A stretch of DNA of 64,000 bases, from positions 1-64,000 of the forward strand of contig NZ_CANTKB010000006.1 of NCBI RefSeq assembly GCF_947654165.1, given 5' to 3'. Each line of letters begins with the position of its first letter. The first letter of the stretch is position 1. The notes beneath the pieces are model-generated. The model searched no databases. It worked only from the letters and a program-made list of their open reading frames with translations, and was not told where the DNA came from. This stretch comes from an uncultured Blautia sp. GTDB taxonomy: Bacteria > Bacillota > Clostridia > Lachnospirales > Lachnospiraceae. Below, in pieces: positions 17,313 to 26,388 of the stretch. The position numbers and the translations under genes were made by a program.

Positions 17313-18179
17313 GTGAAAAAAAATGAAGTCAAGGCAGAAAAAACATACATTGAAGGAGTAAGGATTAATTTTTTATATGTTGACAAGTATTCTTTTGGAA
17401 GAGCATGGTATATGCCGGAAAGTAAAATTCCATATAGTATGCTGCGGTATATTATATCCGGAAAGGCAATATTTTTTATAAATGGGAAAGAACTTACAGT
17501 AGAAAAAAATCAAGTGGTATATATTCCAAGAGGTTGTGAATTATCATGTCATGCACTTGGAGATTCTTTTTCGTTTATGAGTATTAGATTTAATACATCG
17601 GTATATTATGATGGTGGAGATTTTTTAAAAGATTATTATGGAATGCCAGATGTTTTGCCGGATAAGGGAGAAAAGGAGTACTTTGAAAAAATATATGCTG
17701 CGATACATTCAGACGGGGCAGAGCGTATGTTTTTAGTTAGAGGATATTTAGAATTACTGATTGGAAAAATTATCGAAAGATCAGGAAAAGATAGTGCTCA
17801 TTTGACAAGGGAGGTATGTGGACAGGAAAATTTTTTGAATACAGGAACAGAGCATATGGATGAAAGAATCCGTTCGGTAGTAGATTTTATGGTTTTACAT
17901 CCCACAGAAAGGTATACAACAGCTCGGCTTTGCGAAATGGCAGGTTTGGGAGAAACGAGGTTTCGTAAGCTTTTTAAAGAGCAAACAGGAAAAAGTCCGG
18001 GAGAATACTTACGGGATATGCGAATGACTGTTGCGGGAAGAAGATTACTTTTGTCTGTAGAGAGTGTCAGTGATATTGCATATAGCGTTGGATATGAAGA
18101 TGTTAATTTTTTTATCCGTGTTTTTAAAAAATATTTTGGGGTAACCCCAAATCAGTATCGGAAAATATCCAAGGAATAG
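17313..18179 (+). CDS. AraC-family transcriptional regulator of the sialoside ABC operon
   Basis: 288 residues. An N-terminal cupin-like ligand domain (about 20-110, with VVYIPRGCE) and two C-terminal helix-turn-helix motifs (about 190-288, with RLCEMAGLGETRFRKLFK and VSDIAYSVGYEDVNFFIRVFKKYFG). GTG start, 6 bases after AAGGAG (17301-17306). It faces the solute-binding protein gene 320 bases downstream in the same direction, separated by its own terminator. The R. gnavus sialic acid cluster also carries an AraC gene; that it activates the operon is an inference. Confidence 0.88.
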   Translation: MKKNEVKAEKTYIEGVRINFLYVDKYSFGRAWYMPESKIPYSMLRYIISGKAIFFINGKELTVEKNQVVYIPRGCELSCHALGDSFSFMSIRFNTSVYYDGGDFLKDYYGMPDVLPDKGEKEYFEKIYAAIHSDGAERMFLVRGYLELLIGKIIERSGKDSAHLTREVCGQENFLNTGTEHMDERIRSVVDFMVLHPTERYTTARLCEMAGLGETRFRKLFKEQTGKSPGEYLRDMRMTVAGRRLLLSVESVSDIAYSVGYEDVNFFIRVFKKYFGVTPNQYRKISKE

Positions 18180-18268
18180 TGTCGAAAAATCCTATAAAGT
18201 GATGAAAATCATACGAAATACATAATTAAAACGGATAAAATATGATTGATTTATGCAAAATAACCAAA

Positions 18269-18306
18269 AACTTCTTTTCGTGGTTGATAGAAAAGAAGTT
18301 TTTTTG
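18269..18306 (+). terminator. Terminator of the AraC regulator gene
   Basis: A perfect 11-bp stem AACTTCTTTTC/GAAAAGAAGTT (18269-18279 with 18290-18300) and a T-run. In the remaining 18307-18498 I see no gene and no convincing -35/-10 pair, consistent with an activator-dependent promoter. Confidence 0.9.
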
Positions 18307-18498
18307 TGAAAAAAATAAGAATATACATATATGGAATAATAAGTGATGTTTTGTGCTATTAAAGAATGAATATTCAGTAGTAATGTCTAAAATAAAGATG
18401 TAAAATCTGATTATCAAATACGAAATCCACAAAAAGAATGAAAGAAGTGGAAGATATTAAAAGTAATTAGGTACTTATAGGTGAAAGGAGTTAAACGT

Positions 18499-19845
18499 AT
18501 GAAGAGGAAATTAGCAATATTGTTAGCAGGAATTTTGACAGTAGGATCTCTCATAGGATGTGGAGGTGATTCTGGAAAAGAAACAGCAAAAAATGAAAGT
18601 TCGGTAAATGAAGACGGCGAATTAGAAGGTGATATTACTTTCTGGCATTCTTTTACACAGGGTGGAAGATTAGATTCTATTCAGGCTGCAGCAGACAAAT
18701 TTATGGAAGAAAATCCAAAAGTAAACATCAAAATAGAAACATTTTCTTGGAATGACTTTTACACAAAATGGACAACGGGTTTGGCTTCAGGAAATGTACC
18801 TGATATGAGCACAGCACTGGTAGGACATGTAGCAGAAATGATTAATTCAGATGCACTTGTTCCATTAAATGATTTGATTGATGATATTGGAAGAGATAGA
18901 TTTTCAGAAAATGCATTGAACGAGGGAACTGTAGATGGTAATAATTATTCACTTCCATTATATTCACATGCAATGGTTATGTGGGTAAGAAAGGATCTAC
19001 TAGAACAGAATAATCTTGAAGTTCCAAAAACATGGGATGAATTGTATGAATCAGCAAAACAACTTACAAAAGACGGAGTATATGGGTTATCATTCCCTTG
19101 TGGTTCTAATGATTTCCAGGCAACCAACTTTTTGAACTTTTATGTTAGAAGTGGTGGAGGAAGTCTCTTAAATGATGATCTTACAGCTAATTTAACAAGT
19201 GATTTGGCCATTGATGGAATTAATTACTGGTTAAAAGTATATAAAGATTGTTCTCCAAAAGATTCTGTGAATTACGATGTTTTAGATCAGGCTACATTGT
19301 ATTATCAGGGTAAAACAGCATTTGATTTTAATTCAGGATTCCAGATTGGTGGAGTTCAGCAAAACTCTCCGGATTTATTACAGTACGTGGATTGTTATCC
19401 TATTCCGACTATAGATGGAAGCGAACAAAAAGGAATTACAACTTCTAATCAGCCACTTGTAGTATGGAAAAATTCTAAACATCCTGATATTTGTAAAGAA
19501 TTCATCAAAACTTTATATGAAGAAGAAAACTATTTAAATTTCTTGTCATCTCAGCCGGTGGGCATGCTTCCATCTGTTTCTGGTATTGAAGATTTAGATG
19601 CCTACAAAAATAATGAAACAATACAGCAATTCCAGCATGCAGAAGAAGTTATTAGTTCTCAGATTCCAGGAGGAACTGCAATTGGATTTGAACATGGTCC
19701 TAATCTTCAGGCTGGATTAATTGTAAATCAGCATGTAATAGAAGAAATGTTCCAAGATATTATTACGAACGGGACAGATGTTAAAACAGCAGCAAAGGCG
19801 GCAGAAGATGAATTAAATAAGTTATTTAAGGCAGCTGCACAATAA
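18499..19845 (+). CDS. ABC transporter solute-binding lipoprotein, probable sialoside (SAT2-type)
   Basis: About 448 residues. A lipoprotein signal with lipobox LIGC (Cys21), then a family 1 sugar-binding fold (FWHSFTQGG...DMSTALVGHVAEM...). Start ATG 18499 follows GAAAGGAG; the frame opens at a GTG 18 bases earlier. It heads the order SBP-permease-permease-oxidoreductase-YhcH, which matches the R. gnavus transporter known to bind 2,7-anhydro-Neu5Ac. The ligand is inferred from that context and cannot be proven from these residues. Confidence 0.85.
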   Translation: MKRKLAILLAGILTVGSLIGCGGDSGKETAKNESSVNEDGELEGDITFWHSFTQGGRLDSIQAAADKFMEENPKVNIKIETFSWNDFYTKWTTGLASGNVPDMSTALVGHVAEMINSDALVPLNDLIDDIGRDRFSENALNEGTVDGNNYSLPLYSHAMVMWVRKDLLEQNNLEVPKTWDELYESAKQLTKDGVYGLSFPCGSNDFQATNFLNFYVRSGGGSLLNDDLTANLTSDLAIDGINYWLKVYKDCSPKDSVNYDVLDQATLYYQGKTAFDFNSGFQIGGVQQNSPDLLQYVDCYPIPTIDGSEQKGITTSNQPLVVWKNSKHPDICKEFIKTLYEEENYLNFLSSQPVGMLPSVSGIEDLDAYKNNETIQQFQHAEEVISSQIPGGTAIGFEHGPNLQAGLIVNQHVIEEMFQDIITNGTDVKTAAKAAEDELNKLFKAAAQ

Positions 19846-19854
19846 AACTAAAAC

Positions 19855-19903
19855 AAGGTTGTTGTCAATAATTGTTATGACAGTATCTATTGGCAGCAAC
19901 CTT
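19855..19903 (+). promoter_or_regulatory. Intra-operon hairpin between binding protein and permease
   Basis: Arms AAGGTTGTTG (19855-19864) and CAGCAACCTT (19894-19903) with a 29-base loop and no U-run. Such hairpins commonly protect or shorten the abundant binding-protein mRNA relative to the permease message. The permease AAAGGAG site follows directly. Confidence 0.55.
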
Positions 19904-19920
19904 TAAAGGAGATAATGGAT

Positions 19921-20808
19921 ATGAAGCATATGAAAAACAGAAATCTTACAAGATGGCTATTTGTATTACCAGCTATCATTGTTGTATGTGCCTTATTTCT
20001 TTATCCAATTTGTTCCAGTATTTTTTACAGCTTTACAAACAAGAATTTAATAAGACCGACGTACAGTTTTGTTGGATTCGATAATTATATAGCAATTCTT
20101 TCAGACAAAGCATTTTGGAGTTCGTTTTTTAATTCATTGAAATGGACAATATTTTCTTTATTGGGACAACTTCTTGTAGGTTTTACAGCAGCATTGGCAT
20201 TGAATAGGGTAAAGCATTTGAAGGGCGTATATAAAACGTTATTGATTATTCCATGGGCATTTCCATCTATTGTAATTGCCTTTTCTTGGAAGTGGATATT
20301 AAATGGTGTCTATGGTATTTTGCCAAACCTTTTAGTGGAGATGGGAATTTGTGATGAAATACCTCAGTTTTTGACGGAAAAAACATTAGCATTTGTGGTT
20401 TTAGTTTTAATTAACATATGGTTTGGAGCACCAATGATTATGGTAAATGTATTATCGGCATTGCAGACAGTTCCTCAGGATCAATACGAAGCTGCAGAGA
20501 TTGATGGTGCGAAAAAATGGCAGTCATTTCTTTATATTACAGTTCCACATATAAAAATTGTTATGGGACTTTTGGTAGTCTTGCGTACTGTATGGATATT
20601 TAATAACTTTGATATTATATATCTGATTACAGGAGGAGGACCTGCAGGCTCAACTCAGACAGTTCCTGTATATGCATATGATATGGGATGGGGAACAAAA
20701 TTGTTAGGACAGTCATCAGCAGTAACAGTTCTTTTATTTATTTTTATGATGGCAATTTGTATTGGATATTTTGCAATTATAGGTCGTTGGGAAAAGGAGG
20801 ATAAGTGA
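19921..20808 (+). CDS. Sugar ABC transporter permease (MalF/UgpA type)
   Basis: About 295 residues with six membrane segments and the ATPase-contact EAA loop QYEAAEIDGAKKWQSFLYITVPH. The frame has three ATGs (19915, 19921, 19930); 19921 has the best spacing (9) from AAAGGAG. Pairs with the next permease, whose start overlaps this stop codon by one base. No ATPase gene is nearby, so a shared MsmX/MsmK-type ATPase elsewhere is expected. Confidence 0.9.
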   Translation: MKHMKNRNLTRWLFVLPAIIVVCALFLYPICSSIFYSFTNKNLIRPTYSFVGFDNYIAILSDKAFWSSFFNSLKWTIFSLLGQLLVGFTAALALNRVKHLKGVYKTLLIIPWAFPSIVIAFSWKWILNGVYGILPNLLVEMGICDEIPQFLTEKTLAFVVLVLINIWFGAPMIMVNVLSALQTVPQDQYEAAEIDGAKKWQSFLYITVPHIKIVMGLLVVLRTVWIFNNFDIIYLITGGGPAGSTQTVPVYAYDMGWGTKLLGQSSAVTVLLFIFMMAICIGYFAIIGRWEKEDK

Positions 20809-21641
20809 TGAGACGCAAACAAGGAAGAGTTGGAAATGCAGTTTGTCATGTTTATTTGCTTATTCTAACGAGTATTGCAGTGTTTCCACTTTTATGGATT
20901 TTAATTTCATCAATTAAAGGAAAAGGTGAACTGACAGGAAATCCAACAGGATTTCTTCCCAAAACAGTGACATTAGATTATTTTGTTCATGTTATCAAGG
21001 ATTTAGGATTCATAACAAATATTAAAAACAGTATTATTATTTCCTTGATTACAACTGTTATAGCAATTACTATTGCATCTATGGCAGCATACGGAATTGT
21101 ACGCTTTTTTCCAAAATTTGGGTCAATCATGTCTAGATTTCTTGTGACAACGTATATTTTCCCACCAATTTTGCTTGCTATACCATATTCAATTGTTATG
21201 GCAAAACTTGGATTAACAAACACAAGAGTTGGTTTGATTATTGTTTATTTATCCTTTAGTATTCCTTATGCAGTGTGGCTTTTAGTAGGATTTTTTAAAA
21301 GTGTTCCTATCGGTATTGAGGAAGCTGCAAGAATAGATGGTGCAAATAAATTAATGGTATTTGGTAGAGTTGTACTTCCTTTAGTTGCCCCTGGTATTGT
21401 TGCAACAGCTATTTATACATTCATTAATGCATGGAATGAATTTTTGTATTCTTTAATTTTGATAAATGATACAGAAAAAATGACAGTTGCTGTGGCTCTT
21501 CGCTCTTTAGACGGAGCAGAGATTCTTGACTGGGGAGATATGATGGCAGCATCAGCATTGGTAGTAATACCTTCTATTATTTTCTTCTGCTTAATTCAGA
21601 ATAAAATTGCAGGTGGTTTATCAGAAGGTGCAGTGAAATAA
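20808..21641 (+). CDS. Sugar ABC transporter permease (MalG/UgpE type)
   Basis: About 277 residues, six membrane segments, EAA motif GIEEAARIDGANKLMVFGRVVLP. ATG 20808 overlaps the stop codon of the partner permease (TGATG), with AGGAGG 7 bases upstream, indicating translational coupling. Forms the second half of the sialoside importer channel. Confidence 0.9.
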   Translation: MRRKQGRVGNAVCHVYLLILTSIAVFPLLWILISSIKGKGELTGNPTGFLPKTVTLDYFVHVIKDLGFITNIKNSIIISLITTVIAITIASMAAYGIVRFFPKFGSIMSRFLVTTYIFPPILLAIPYSIVMAKLGLTNTRVGLIIVYLSFSIPYAVWLLVGFFKSVPIGIEEAARIDGANKLMVFGRVVLPLVAPGIVATAIYTFINAWNEFLYSLILINDTEKMTVAVALRSLDGAEILDWGDMMAASALVVIPSIIFFCLIQNKIAGGLSEGAVK

Positions 21642-21670
21642 ATAACAAAACGTGAAAGGAGTTTTTTATC

Positions 21671-22780
21671 ATGGTAGTAAAATATGGAGTAGTAGGAGTC
21701 GGTTATTTTGGAGCAGAATTAGCAAGAATTTTAAAAAGAATGGATGATGCAGAGGTAACCGTTGTGTATGATCCAAACAATGGTCAGAAAATTGCAGATG
21801 AACTTGGTTGTGATTCAGCAAAATCTTTAGATGAATTAGTTGAAAGAGAAGATGTAGACACTGTTGTTGTTGCCACACCAAATTATTTACATAAAGAACC
21901 AGTTATTAAAGCTGCACAGCATGGAAAAAATGTTTTTTGTGAAAAACCAATTGCACTTAGTTATCAGGATTGTGATGAAATGGTTAGAGCTTGTGATGAA
22001 AACAAGGTGACATTTATGGCTGGACATATTATGAATTTCTTCCATGGGGTACAAAGAGCAAAAGAATTAATTAATGAAGGTGTCATTGGAAAAGTTTTAT
22101 ATTGTCATTCAGCAAGAAATGGATGGGAAGACGTTCAACCATCAGTATCATGGAAAAAAATCAGAGAAAAATCAGGTGGACATTTATATCATCATATTCA
22201 TGAACTTGATTGTGTACAGTTTATTATGGGGGGGATGCCTGAAGCTGTTACTATGACAGGTGGCAATGTAGCACATGTGGGTGAAAATTTTGGCGATGAA
22301 GATGATATGCTGTTTATTAATGCAGAATTTTCTGACAATCGTTTTGCGGTAATGGAATGGGGATCTGCTTTTCATTGGCCAGAACACTATCTGTTGATTC
22401 AAGGAACAAAAGGTGCGATTAGACTTGATATGTTTGATGCAGGTTGTACCTTAAAAGTTGATGGAAAGGAAGAACACTTTTTGCTTCATGAAACAAAAGA
22501 GGAAGATGATAACAGAACAAGTATTTATCACGGAACAGAAATGGATGGTGCAATTCAATATGGAAATCCAGACAAGATTCCGCCACTGTGGTTACAGGGA
22601 GTTATGAATAAGGAAATGAAATATCTCAATGAATTAATGCATGGTATGGAACCTTCTGATGAGTTTAAACCATTGTTGACAGGAGAAGCAGCTAGAGCCG
22701 CTATTGCCACAGCAGATGCTTGTACTAAATCCAGGTTTGAAAACAGAAAAGTCGCATTAAGTGAAATCATAGGGGAATAG
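21671..22780 (+). CDS. Gfo/Idh/MocA oxidoreductase, probable 2,7-anhydro-Neu5Ac oxidoreductase (NanOx type)
   Basis: 369 residues. An N-terminal Rossmann domain (GVVGVGYFGAEL at about 7-18, then the family motif CEKPIAL near 97-103) and a C-terminal substrate domain with GGHLYHHIHELDC near 176-188, where the HxxxH residues are candidate acid/base groups. R. gnavus NanOx and E. coli YjhC, in the same superfamily, turn 2,7-anhydro-Neu5Ac into Neu5Ac using NAD through a keto intermediate. The gene order here matches that system and Neu5Ac lyase is encoded 2.6 kb away, so I infer the same reaction. Without context only 'oxidoreductase' would be safe. Confidence 0.78.
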   Translation: MVVKYGVVGVGYFGAELARILKRMDDAEVTVVYDPNNGQKIADELGCDSAKSLDELVEREDVDTVVVATPNYLHKEPVIKAAQHGKNVFCEKPIALSYQDCDEMVRACDENKVTFMAGHIMNFFHGVQRAKELINEGVIGKVLYCHSARNGWEDVQPSVSWKKIREKSGGHLYHHIHELDCVQFIMGGMPEAVTMTGGNVAHVGENFGDEDDMLFINAEFSDNRFAVMEWGSAFHWPEHYLLIQGTKGAIRLDMFDAGCTLKVDGKEEHFLLHETKEEDDNRTSIYHGTEMDGAIQYGNPDKIPPLWLQGVMNKEMKYLNELMHGMEPSDEFKPLLTGEAARAAIATADACTKSRFENRKVALSEIIGE

Positions 22781-22783
22781 GGT

Positions 22784-23239
22784 ATGATATACGATGAACT
22801 TAAAAATATATCACGCTATCGTGGAATATCTTCTAACTTAGATACCGCTATAGATTTTTTGGAAAAAACAGATTTAAAAAATCTTCCATTAGGAAAAACG
22901 GAAATTCTGGGTGATAAAGTATTTGCCAATGTCATGGAAGCACAGGCAAAAGATGAGAAAGAGTTAAGCTTTGAAATTCATAAAAAATATATGGATATTC
23001 AGATTGATATCGAAGGAACAGAATTGATTCTTATTGGTTTGGATGGATTCCATGAAAAAGAGCCATTTTCACCAGAAAAAGATTTTGGAAGCTGCACGGC
23101 AGAAAAAAGTGCTCGTTTCAAAATGGGACCGGGAAGATTTGTTGTGTGCATGGCACAGGAACCACATCTTCCAAGTGCAGCAGCAGGAGATGACCGCAAA
23201 TTAAAAAAATGTGTGATAAAAGTAGCAGTAGAATCATAA
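22784..23239 (+). CDS. YhcH/NanQ-family protein, probable sialic acid anomerase (copy 1)
   Basis: 151 residues, single DUF386/beta-galactosidase small-chain-like cupin. Conserved metal/active-site elements are visible: E and H in SFEIHKKYMDIQIDIEG, and H in CMAQEPHLPS. E. coli YhcH (NanQ) speeds opening of the Neu5Ac ring for the lyase. It starts 3 bases after the oxidoreductase stop and ends the ABC operon. Its pair at 27981 is clearly divergent, so the two may act on different sugars or anomers. Confidence 0.85.
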   Translation: MIYDELKNISRYRGISSNLDTAIDFLEKTDLKNLPLGKTEILGDKVFANVMEAQAKDEKELSFEIHKKYMDIQIDIEGTELILIGLDGFHEKEPFSPEKDFGSCTAEKSARFKMGPGRFVVCMAQEPHLPSAAAGDDRKLKKCVIKVAVES

Positions 23240-23285
23240 TATTGCGGTCACATGATTAAGCCCCTCTTCATAATTTTAAACATAG

Positions 23286-23318
23286 AAATCCTCAGAAGCT
23301 GCAATCTTCTGAGGATTT
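23286..23318. terminator. Bidirectional terminator between convergent yhcH and nagA
   Basis: A perfect 13-bp stem AAATCCTCAGAAG/CTTCTGAGGATTT with a 7-base loop. The T-run is modest on both sides. Confidence 0.8.
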
Positions 23319-23324
23319 CGTCTT

Positions 23325-24428
23325 TTAAATTACCTGTTTAAGGTTATATTCTTCATCTACCAACAGCACATCTGCAAATTTTCCAGGTGTTAAAGAGCCG
23401 ACTTTATCATAAACGCCAATGCTCTTTGCCGGGTTTCTGGTTGCTGCGAAGATAGCGGTGGATTCTGGAATACCGAATTCCATAGCTTTTTTCATACAGT
23501 CATACAGATTGGTGGCAGAGCCGGCAATAGTACCGTCGGAAAGAGCGGCAAAGCGGTCTTTCATGGTTACTTCCTGTCCGCCAAGTTCGTATTTTCCGTT
23601 TGGCATACCGGTTGCCATCATGGAATCACTGATAAGCACCACTCTTTCATCGCCAAACATTTTGAAAGTTGTACGGATGGTGCTTGGGTGAATATGGAAG
23701 CCATCACAGATTAATTCTACCATGCAATCTTCGCTGTCACAGGCTGCACCGATTACACCTGGGTCTCTGTGTGCAAATGGAGGCATTGCGTTGTAAAGGT
23801 GAGTGACATGTGTTACGCCCATATCCATGGCTTTTTTTGCACAGTCATAGTTTGCTGTGGTGTGTCCGATGGAAATGACAACTTCATCTTTTACTTCCTG
23901 AATGAATTCATAAGCACGTTCAACATTTGGTGCCAGTGTTACCAGCTTAATCTGGTTTCCTGAGGCTTCATTGCATTTACGGAAGAAGGAAGCTTCAGGC
24001 ACGCTGATATGTTCTGCGGCCTGTGCACCTTTTTTCTTAATATCAATCAATGGACCTTCCATATTTACACCGATAATACGTGCCTGTGAAGGGTCTTCAG
24101 GAACCATGGTGGCTGTAGCAAAGATATCCATGAGTTTATCCTTTGCAAGAGTCATAGAAGTCGGGCAATAGGAAGTAATGCCGTGTTCTTTCTCGTATTT
24201 TAAGATTACTTTTAATCCTTCCGGATCTGCATCACAGAAATCATGACCGTAAGCTCCATGGCTGTGAACGTCTACAAGACCTGGAAGAACTTTCAATCCC
24301 TGAGCATCTACTTCTGTTTTGTCAGAAACCTCTTGCTCAGAAGCAACAAATTTTCCATTTTCAATATAGAGATCTTTTTTTACAAAGTTTCCGTCTTCCT
24401 GGAATACCAGACCATTTTTAATAATCAT
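23325..24428 (-). CDS. nagA: N-acetylglucosamine-6-phosphate deacetylase
   Basis: 367 residues, an amidohydrolase TIM barrel. Motifs: VDVHSHGAYGHDF (metal/substrate), NMEGPL, SIGHTTA, VTHLYNAMPPFAHRDPG, and catalytic Asp in LISDSMMATG. It removes acetate from GlcNAc-6-P, the product of NanE acting on ManNAc-6-P, so it completes the Neu5Ac route to glucosamine-6-P. AAGGAG precedes the start. Divergent from nanE, sharing a 268-base control region with paired palindromes. No nagB lies in the window. Confidence 0.93.
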   Translation of the reverse strand: MIIKNGLVFQEDGNFVKKDLYIENGKFVASEQEVSDKTEVDAQGLKVLPGLVDVHSHGAYGHDFCDADPEGLKVILKYEKEHGITSYCPTSMTLAKDKLMDIFATATMVPEDPSQARIIGVNMEGPLIDIKKKGAQAAEHISVPEASFFRKCNEASGNQIKLVTLAPNVERAYEFIQEVKDEVVISIGHTTANYDCAKKAMDMGVTHVTHLYNAMPPFAHRDPGVIGAACDSEDCMVELICDGFHIHPSTIRTTFKMFGDERVVLISDSMMATGMPNGKYELGGQEVTMKDRFAALSDGTIAGSATNLYDCMKKAMEFGIPESTAIFAATRNPAKSIGVYDKVGSLTPGKFADVLLVDEEYNLKQVI

Positions 24429-24470
24429 AATCCTTCTCCTTATGTGTATGATAATAAAATACCTGTCTCT

Positions 24471-24499
24471 ATTATAATTCCATAGCAGAACTAATTCAA
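24471..24499 (-). promoter_or_regulatory. Promoter of nagA
   Basis: On the minus strand: TTGAAT (24494-24499), a 17-base spacer and TATAAT (24471-24476). Confidence 0.75.
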
Positions 24500-24516
24500 T
24501 CTATAGATTTTAACGA

Positions 24517-24528
24517 GAAAGAACTTTC
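24517..24528. promoter_or_regulatory. Palindromic operator GAAAGAACTTTC, nagA side
   Basis: An exact copy of the 12-base near-palindrome at 24600-24611. It lies 17 bases upstream of the nagA -35 box, centred about 58 bases before the expected start point. Likely target of the RpiR-family protein encoded at the end of the nan operon (inference). Confidence 0.6.
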
Positions 24529-24599
24529 AAATTCTGTGCATGATTTTTAAAAATGAACAAAAATAAAAAATGAAAATTATACAAAATGTCGAATGGAAT

Positions 24600-24611
24600 G
24601 AAAGAACTTTC
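24600..24611. promoter_or_regulatory. Palindromic operator GAAAGAACTTTC, nanE side
   Basis: Identical to 24517-24528 and 83 bases (about eight helical turns) away. It lies 16 bases upstream of the nanE -35 box, centred about 57 bases before the expected start point. Confidence 0.6.
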
Positions 24612-24627
24612 TTAAAAATAAAAAGTA

Positions 24628-24655
24628 TTGAAAAATGTTTCATAAGTGTTATACT
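24628..24655 (+). promoter_or_regulatory. Promoter of the nanE-nanA operon
   Basis: TTGAAA (24628-24633), a 16-base spacer and TATACT (24650-24655). It is inside the longest frame upstream of nanE, which supports the internal start codon. Confidence 0.7.
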
Positions 24656-24696
24656 TGACCTCAGAAAAAACGCAAAAGCGGAAAGGAGAGAGCACA

Positions 24697-25392
24697 ATGG
24701 ACAAACGTTTAGAGCAGCTTAAAGGACATCTGATCGTATCTTGTCAGGCACTTCCTCATGAGCCGCTTCATTCTTCTTTTATTATGGGAAGAATGGCAAA
24801 GGCAGCAGCAGAGGGAGGAGCACTGGGAATCCGTGCCAACACAAAAGAAGACATAGCGGAGATTAAGCAGAATGTGGATCTTCCGGTGATTGGAATTGTG
24901 AAAAGGGATTATCCGGACAGCAAGGTATATATCACACCAACGATGAAAGAAATCGATGAACTCATGGAAGTAAAACCGGAGATCATTGCTGTTGATGCAA
25001 CGATTTGTTTAAGACCGGGAAATGTAACAATAGACGAATTTTACCATCAGATTCGTGAGAAATACCCGGAACAGTTGCTGATGGCAGATTGCTCCACAGT
25101 AGAAGAAGCACTTCATGCAGATGAGTTGGGATTTGACTTCATTGGAACAACTTTGGTGGGCTACACAGAGCACAGCAAAGGAGACAAGATTGAAGCAAAT
25201 GATTTCGAGATCATCCGGACTATTTTAAGCAAAGCAAAACATCATGTCATTGCAGAAGGAAATATTAATACACCGGAGAAAGCAAGAAGAGTGGTGGAAC
25301 TCGGATGCTACAGTGTTGTGGTTGGTTCTATTATTACAAGACCACAGTTAATTACAAAGTCCTTTACAGAGGAAATGAAAAAAGCAGAGTAA
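24697..25392 (+). CDS. nanE: N-acetylmannosamine-6-phosphate 2-epimerase
   Basis: 231 residues, a NanE TIM barrel that converts ManNAc-6-P to GlcNAc-6-P. Typical segments: LIVSCQALPHEPLH, GALGIRAN, GIVKRDY (catalytic Lys), VDATICLRPG, ADCSTVEEA, VIAEGNINTPEKA and VVVGSIITRP. The frame is open from 24646, but AAAGGAG sits upstream of ATG 24697 and the promoter lies inside the extra stretch. First gene of the six-gene nan operon. Confidence 0.95.
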   Translation: MDKRLEQLKGHLIVSCQALPHEPLHSSFIMGRMAKAAAEGGALGIRANTKEDIAEIKQNVDLPVIGIVKRDYPDSKVYITPTMKEIDELMEVKPEIIAVDATICLRPGNVTIDEFYHQIREKYPEQLLMADCSTVEEALHADELGFDFIGTTLVGYTEHSKGDKIEANDFEIIRTILSKAKHHVIAEGNINTPEKARRVVELGCYSVVVGSIITRPQLITKSFTEEMKKAE

Positions 25393-25424
25393 AATTTAGG
25401 GCATGGCCCAGGAGGAATGTTATT

Positions 25425-26351
25425 ATGAGTAGATTAGATAAATACAAAGGAATTATCCCAGCTTTTTATGCTTGCTATGACGCAGATGGCAATGTAAGCC
25501 CGGAAGGTGTACGTGCTCTCACACAGTATTACATTGACAAAGGTGTAAAAGGTGTTTATGTAAATGGTTCTTCAGGTGAATGTATCTATCAGAGAGTAGA
25601 AGAACGTAAAATTATTATTGAAAACGTTATGGCAGTAGCTAAAGGAAAATTAACGGTAATCAACCATGTAGCATGCAACAATACAGAGGACAGCGTAGAA
25701 CTGGCAAGACATTCTGAAAGTGTAGGTGTTGACGCAATTGCATCTATTCCTCCAATTTATTTCAGACTTCCTGAGTATTCTATTGCAGCATACTGGAATG
25801 ATATCAGTGCAGCAGCTCCAAATACAGACTTTATTATTTACAACATTCCTCAGTTAGCAGGAACTGCTCTCACAATGAGTCTTTTTGCAGAAATGATGAA
25901 AAATCCAAGAGTCATCGGTGTAAAGAATTCTTCTATGCCAACACAGGATATCCAGATGTTTAAAGCAGCAGGAACAGCAGCTAAGGGAGAATTTGTGGTA
26001 TTTAACGGTCCGGACGAACAGTTTGTAGCAGGACGTGCGATTGGTGCAGATGGCGGAATCGGTGGAACTTATGGTGTTATGCCGGAACTGTTTCTGAAAT
26101 TAAATTATCTGATTGCAGCAGGTGAGAGAGAGACAGCAACAGCTCTTCAGTATGATATCAACGAAATTATTTATAAAATGTGCTCAAGCCATGCAAATAT
26201 GTATGCAGTAGCAAAGGAAATCCTTCGTGTTAATGAAGGAGTAGATCTGGGCGGTGTTCGTAAACCACTGGAAAACCTTCAGGAAGCAGATAAAGCAATT
26301 GCACACGAAGCAGCAGAAATGGTAAAAGCAGCAAAAGCCAAATATCTGTAA
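25425..26351 (+). CDS. nanA: N-acetylneuraminate lyase
   Basis: 308 residues, DHDPS/NAL family. It splits Neu5Ac into ManNAc and pyruvate. Schiff-base Lys167 in GVKNSS, Tyr139 in IYNIP, and the pyruvate-binding GSSGE near residues 49-53 are all present. ATG 25425 follows AGGAGG; the longer frame reaches back into nanE and is not real. It needs Neu5Ac delivered by the SSS symporter or by the oxidoreductase of the ABC arm. Confidence 0.95.
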   Translation: MSRLDKYKGIIPAFYACYDADGNVSPEGVRALTQYYIDKGVKGVYVNGSSGECIYQRVEERKIIIENVMAVAKGKLTVINHVACNNTEDSVELARHSESVGVDAIASIPPIYFRLPEYSIAAYWNDISAAAPNTDFIIYNIPQLAGTALTMSLFAEMMKNPRVIGVKNSSMPTQDIQMFKAAGTAAKGEFVVFNGPDEQFVAGRAIGADGGIGGTYGVMPELFLKLNYLIAAGERETATALQYDINEIIYKMCSSHANMYAVAKEILRVNEGVDLGGVRKPLENLQEADKAIAHEAAEMVKAAKAKYL

Positions 26352-26388
26352 AATACCGGATATAAAAGAGTGAAGAGGGAGAAAATTT

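Noticed and set aside
18307..18498. A classical promoter for the sialoside ABC operon
   Set aside because: No acceptable -35/-10 pair was found; an activator-dependent promoter is assumed instead.
24646..24696. N-terminal extension of NanE
   Set aside because: It overlaps the promoter, and the AAAGGAG site points to ATG 24697.
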